Below are positions 63,067-64,000 of a stretch of 64,000 nucleotides of DNA, piece by piece. Below the pieces are notes generated by a model. The model was not told the origin of the DNA. It was given only the letters and a program-made list of their open reading frames with translations, and ran no database searches. Every line of letters begins with the position of its first letter. The stretch's first letter is position 1. The position numbers and the translations under genes are program-made. The stretch is from assembly GCA_016716185.1 (NCBI GenBank), contig JADJWV010000002.1, positions 596,501 to 660,500 of the forward strand. The letters are read 5' to 3'. This DNA comes from Saprospiraceae bacterium. GTDB taxonomy: Bacteria > Bacteroidota > Bacteroidia > Chitinophagales > Saprospiraceae.

Positions 63067-64000
63067 ATGAAAATTGGTGTGATCGGCAGCGGTCCAGGGG
63101 GTTATTTCGCAGCTATTCGTTGTGCTCAATTGGGTTTTGATGTAAGTTTGATTGAACGTTATCCCAGTTTGGGCGGCACCTGCCTGAATGTTGGATGTAT
63201 TCCATCAAAAGCATTACTCGATAGTTCGGAACATTTCCATCAACTCCAAACCGGATTTGATATTCATGGAATTCTGGTGGACGAGGTGCGATTGGATTTC
63301 AACAAGATGATGCAGAGGAAGCAAGAGGTTGTGACTCAAAACACAAAAGGGATCCAGTACCTGATGAAGAAAAATAAAATCAAAGTGATACATGCTTTGG
63401 CTTCATTTGCCGGGAGCAGGGAATTGTTGTTGACGAAAGATGATGGAAGCTCAGAGAAACTATTATTCGACAAATGCATTCTTGCAACAGGCTCGAAGCC
63501 TCATTGTCCGGATTCATTTAATTACAACAAACAAAGGATCATCAGTTCTACTGAAGCCCTCTGCCTGAAGGAAATTCCAAAACGTATGATAGTTGTGGGT
63601 GCAGGCGTTATTGGATTGGAGTTGGGTTCTGTTTATGCGCGATTGGGGACAAAAGTGAAGGTGATCGAATATTTGGATCATATACTGCCGAATATGGATC
63701 GCGATTGCTCGAATGAGTTGATGAAATCCCTTAAGAGATTAAATATAGATTTTCAATTTGGGCGTTCTGTCGCAAAAATCCAACAGATTGGAAACAGCCA
63801 CGTTGAACTTTTTCATGGAGCCAAAGAGGGTAGCGAATCATTGAAAGAGGAAGCCGAATATGTGTTGGTCGCGACCGGAAGAAAGCCTTATACAGAAGGC
63901 CTTTCTTTGAATAAAGCAGAAATCCAAACGGATGAAAAGGGATTTATCAAAACCAACCAAAATTTGCAAACAAGCAATCCCAATGTTTATGCTATTGGCG
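63067..64000 (+). CDS. lpdA: Dihydrolipoyl dehydrogenase, 5' part
   Basis: The first ~311 codons; the frame is open at the window end. FAD site IGVIGSGPGGYFAAI, redox disulfide LGGTCLNVGCIPSKALL, NAD site MIVVGAGVIGLELGSVYARL and VLVATGRKP are all intact. It reoxidises the lipoyl group in 2-oxoacid dehydrogenases and in the glycine cleavage system, so it could serve the GcvT enzyme coded at 10-11 kb. It begins 63 bases after ricT. Confidence 0.93.
   Translation, partial: MKIGVIGSGPGGYFAAIRCAQLGFDVSLIERYPSLGGTCLNVGCIPSKALLDSSEHFHQLQTGFDIHGILVDEVRLDFNKMMQRKQEVVTQNTKGIQYLMKKNKIKVIHALASFAGSRELLLTKDDGSSEKLLFDKCILATGSKPHCPDSFNYNKQRIISSTEALCLKEIPKRMIVVGAGVIGLELGSVYARLGTKVKVIEYLDHILPNMDRDCSNELMKSLKRLNIDFQFGRSVAKIQQIGNSHVELFHGAKEGSESLKEEAEYVLVATGRKPYTEGLSLNKAEIQTDEKGFIKTNQNLQTSNPNVYAIG

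Overview
The window reads as a Bacteroidota chromosome, probably Saprospiria-like, though that rank is a guess. The support is: several cargo proteins with type IX secretion (T9SS) C-terminal sorting domains; a gliding-motility-type C-terminal domain; a DUF1501/DUF1800 pair; a short NuoG; and repeated promoter-like pairs of the Bacteroidota form TTTG-N19/20-TAnnTTTG ahead of genes. The DNA is AT-rich with tightly packed genes. I found no tRNA, rRNA, insertion sequence, prophage or CRISPR array. The window opens inside a T9SS cargo gene and closes inside a dihydrolipoyl dehydrogenase gene.

Layout. 1-6.2 kb: T9SS cargo end, a DUF4139 protein, and the DUF1501/DUF1800 pair; an 88-bp array of an 8-bp repeat lies between the convergent DUF4139 and DUF1501 genes. 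6.4-13.5 kb: a coiled-coil lipoprotein, then a minus-strand series (small membrane protein, HEAT-cyclophilin lipoprotein, gcvT, GbsR-type regulator, DUF1015 protein, amidohydrolase). 13.6-20 kb: a tight minus-strand operon recQ-aroQ-aroB-PBP1A, linking DNA repair, two consecutive shikimate steps and cell-wall synthesis. 20.4-23.2 kb: a PLP decarboxylase, then the rpsF-rpsR-rplI operon with a clear promoter and terminator. 23.3-30.6 kb: a gliding-type surface protein coupled to an SDR, a second 88-bp array of 8-bp repeats, a 1020-residue sortilin/BNR propeller, and a propeller lipoprotein. 30.6-34 kb: a MoxR ATPase and a DUF5682 protein, with a 10+10 bp palindrome filling the gap between them. 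34-45.7 kb: scpA, an RsmI-like methylase, GH16, polysaccharide deacetylase, gltX, a beta-CASP nuclease, a secreted esterase, a two-gene redox module, another T9SS cargo and queD.

45.8-59.6 kb holds a complete nuo operon (A,B,C,D,E,F,G,H,I,J,K,L,M,N) for respiratory complex I. It is interrupted between nuoD and nuoE by a SatD-like gene with its own promoter and by a small membrane-protein gene carrying an in-frame TGA. 59.7-64 kb: a small exported protein, a repeat-bearing spacer, holB, ricT and the start of lpd.

The most unusual features are the interrupted membrane gene inside the nuo operon, the reduced MoxR-DUF5682 module (whose DUF5682 N-terminus resembles the TraB/EreA/TIKI fold) with its palindrome, and the two minisatellites that both have exactly 11 units of 8 bp. 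Most of the remainder is ordinary housekeeping content. I did not find a clear multi-gene system that is wholly new.
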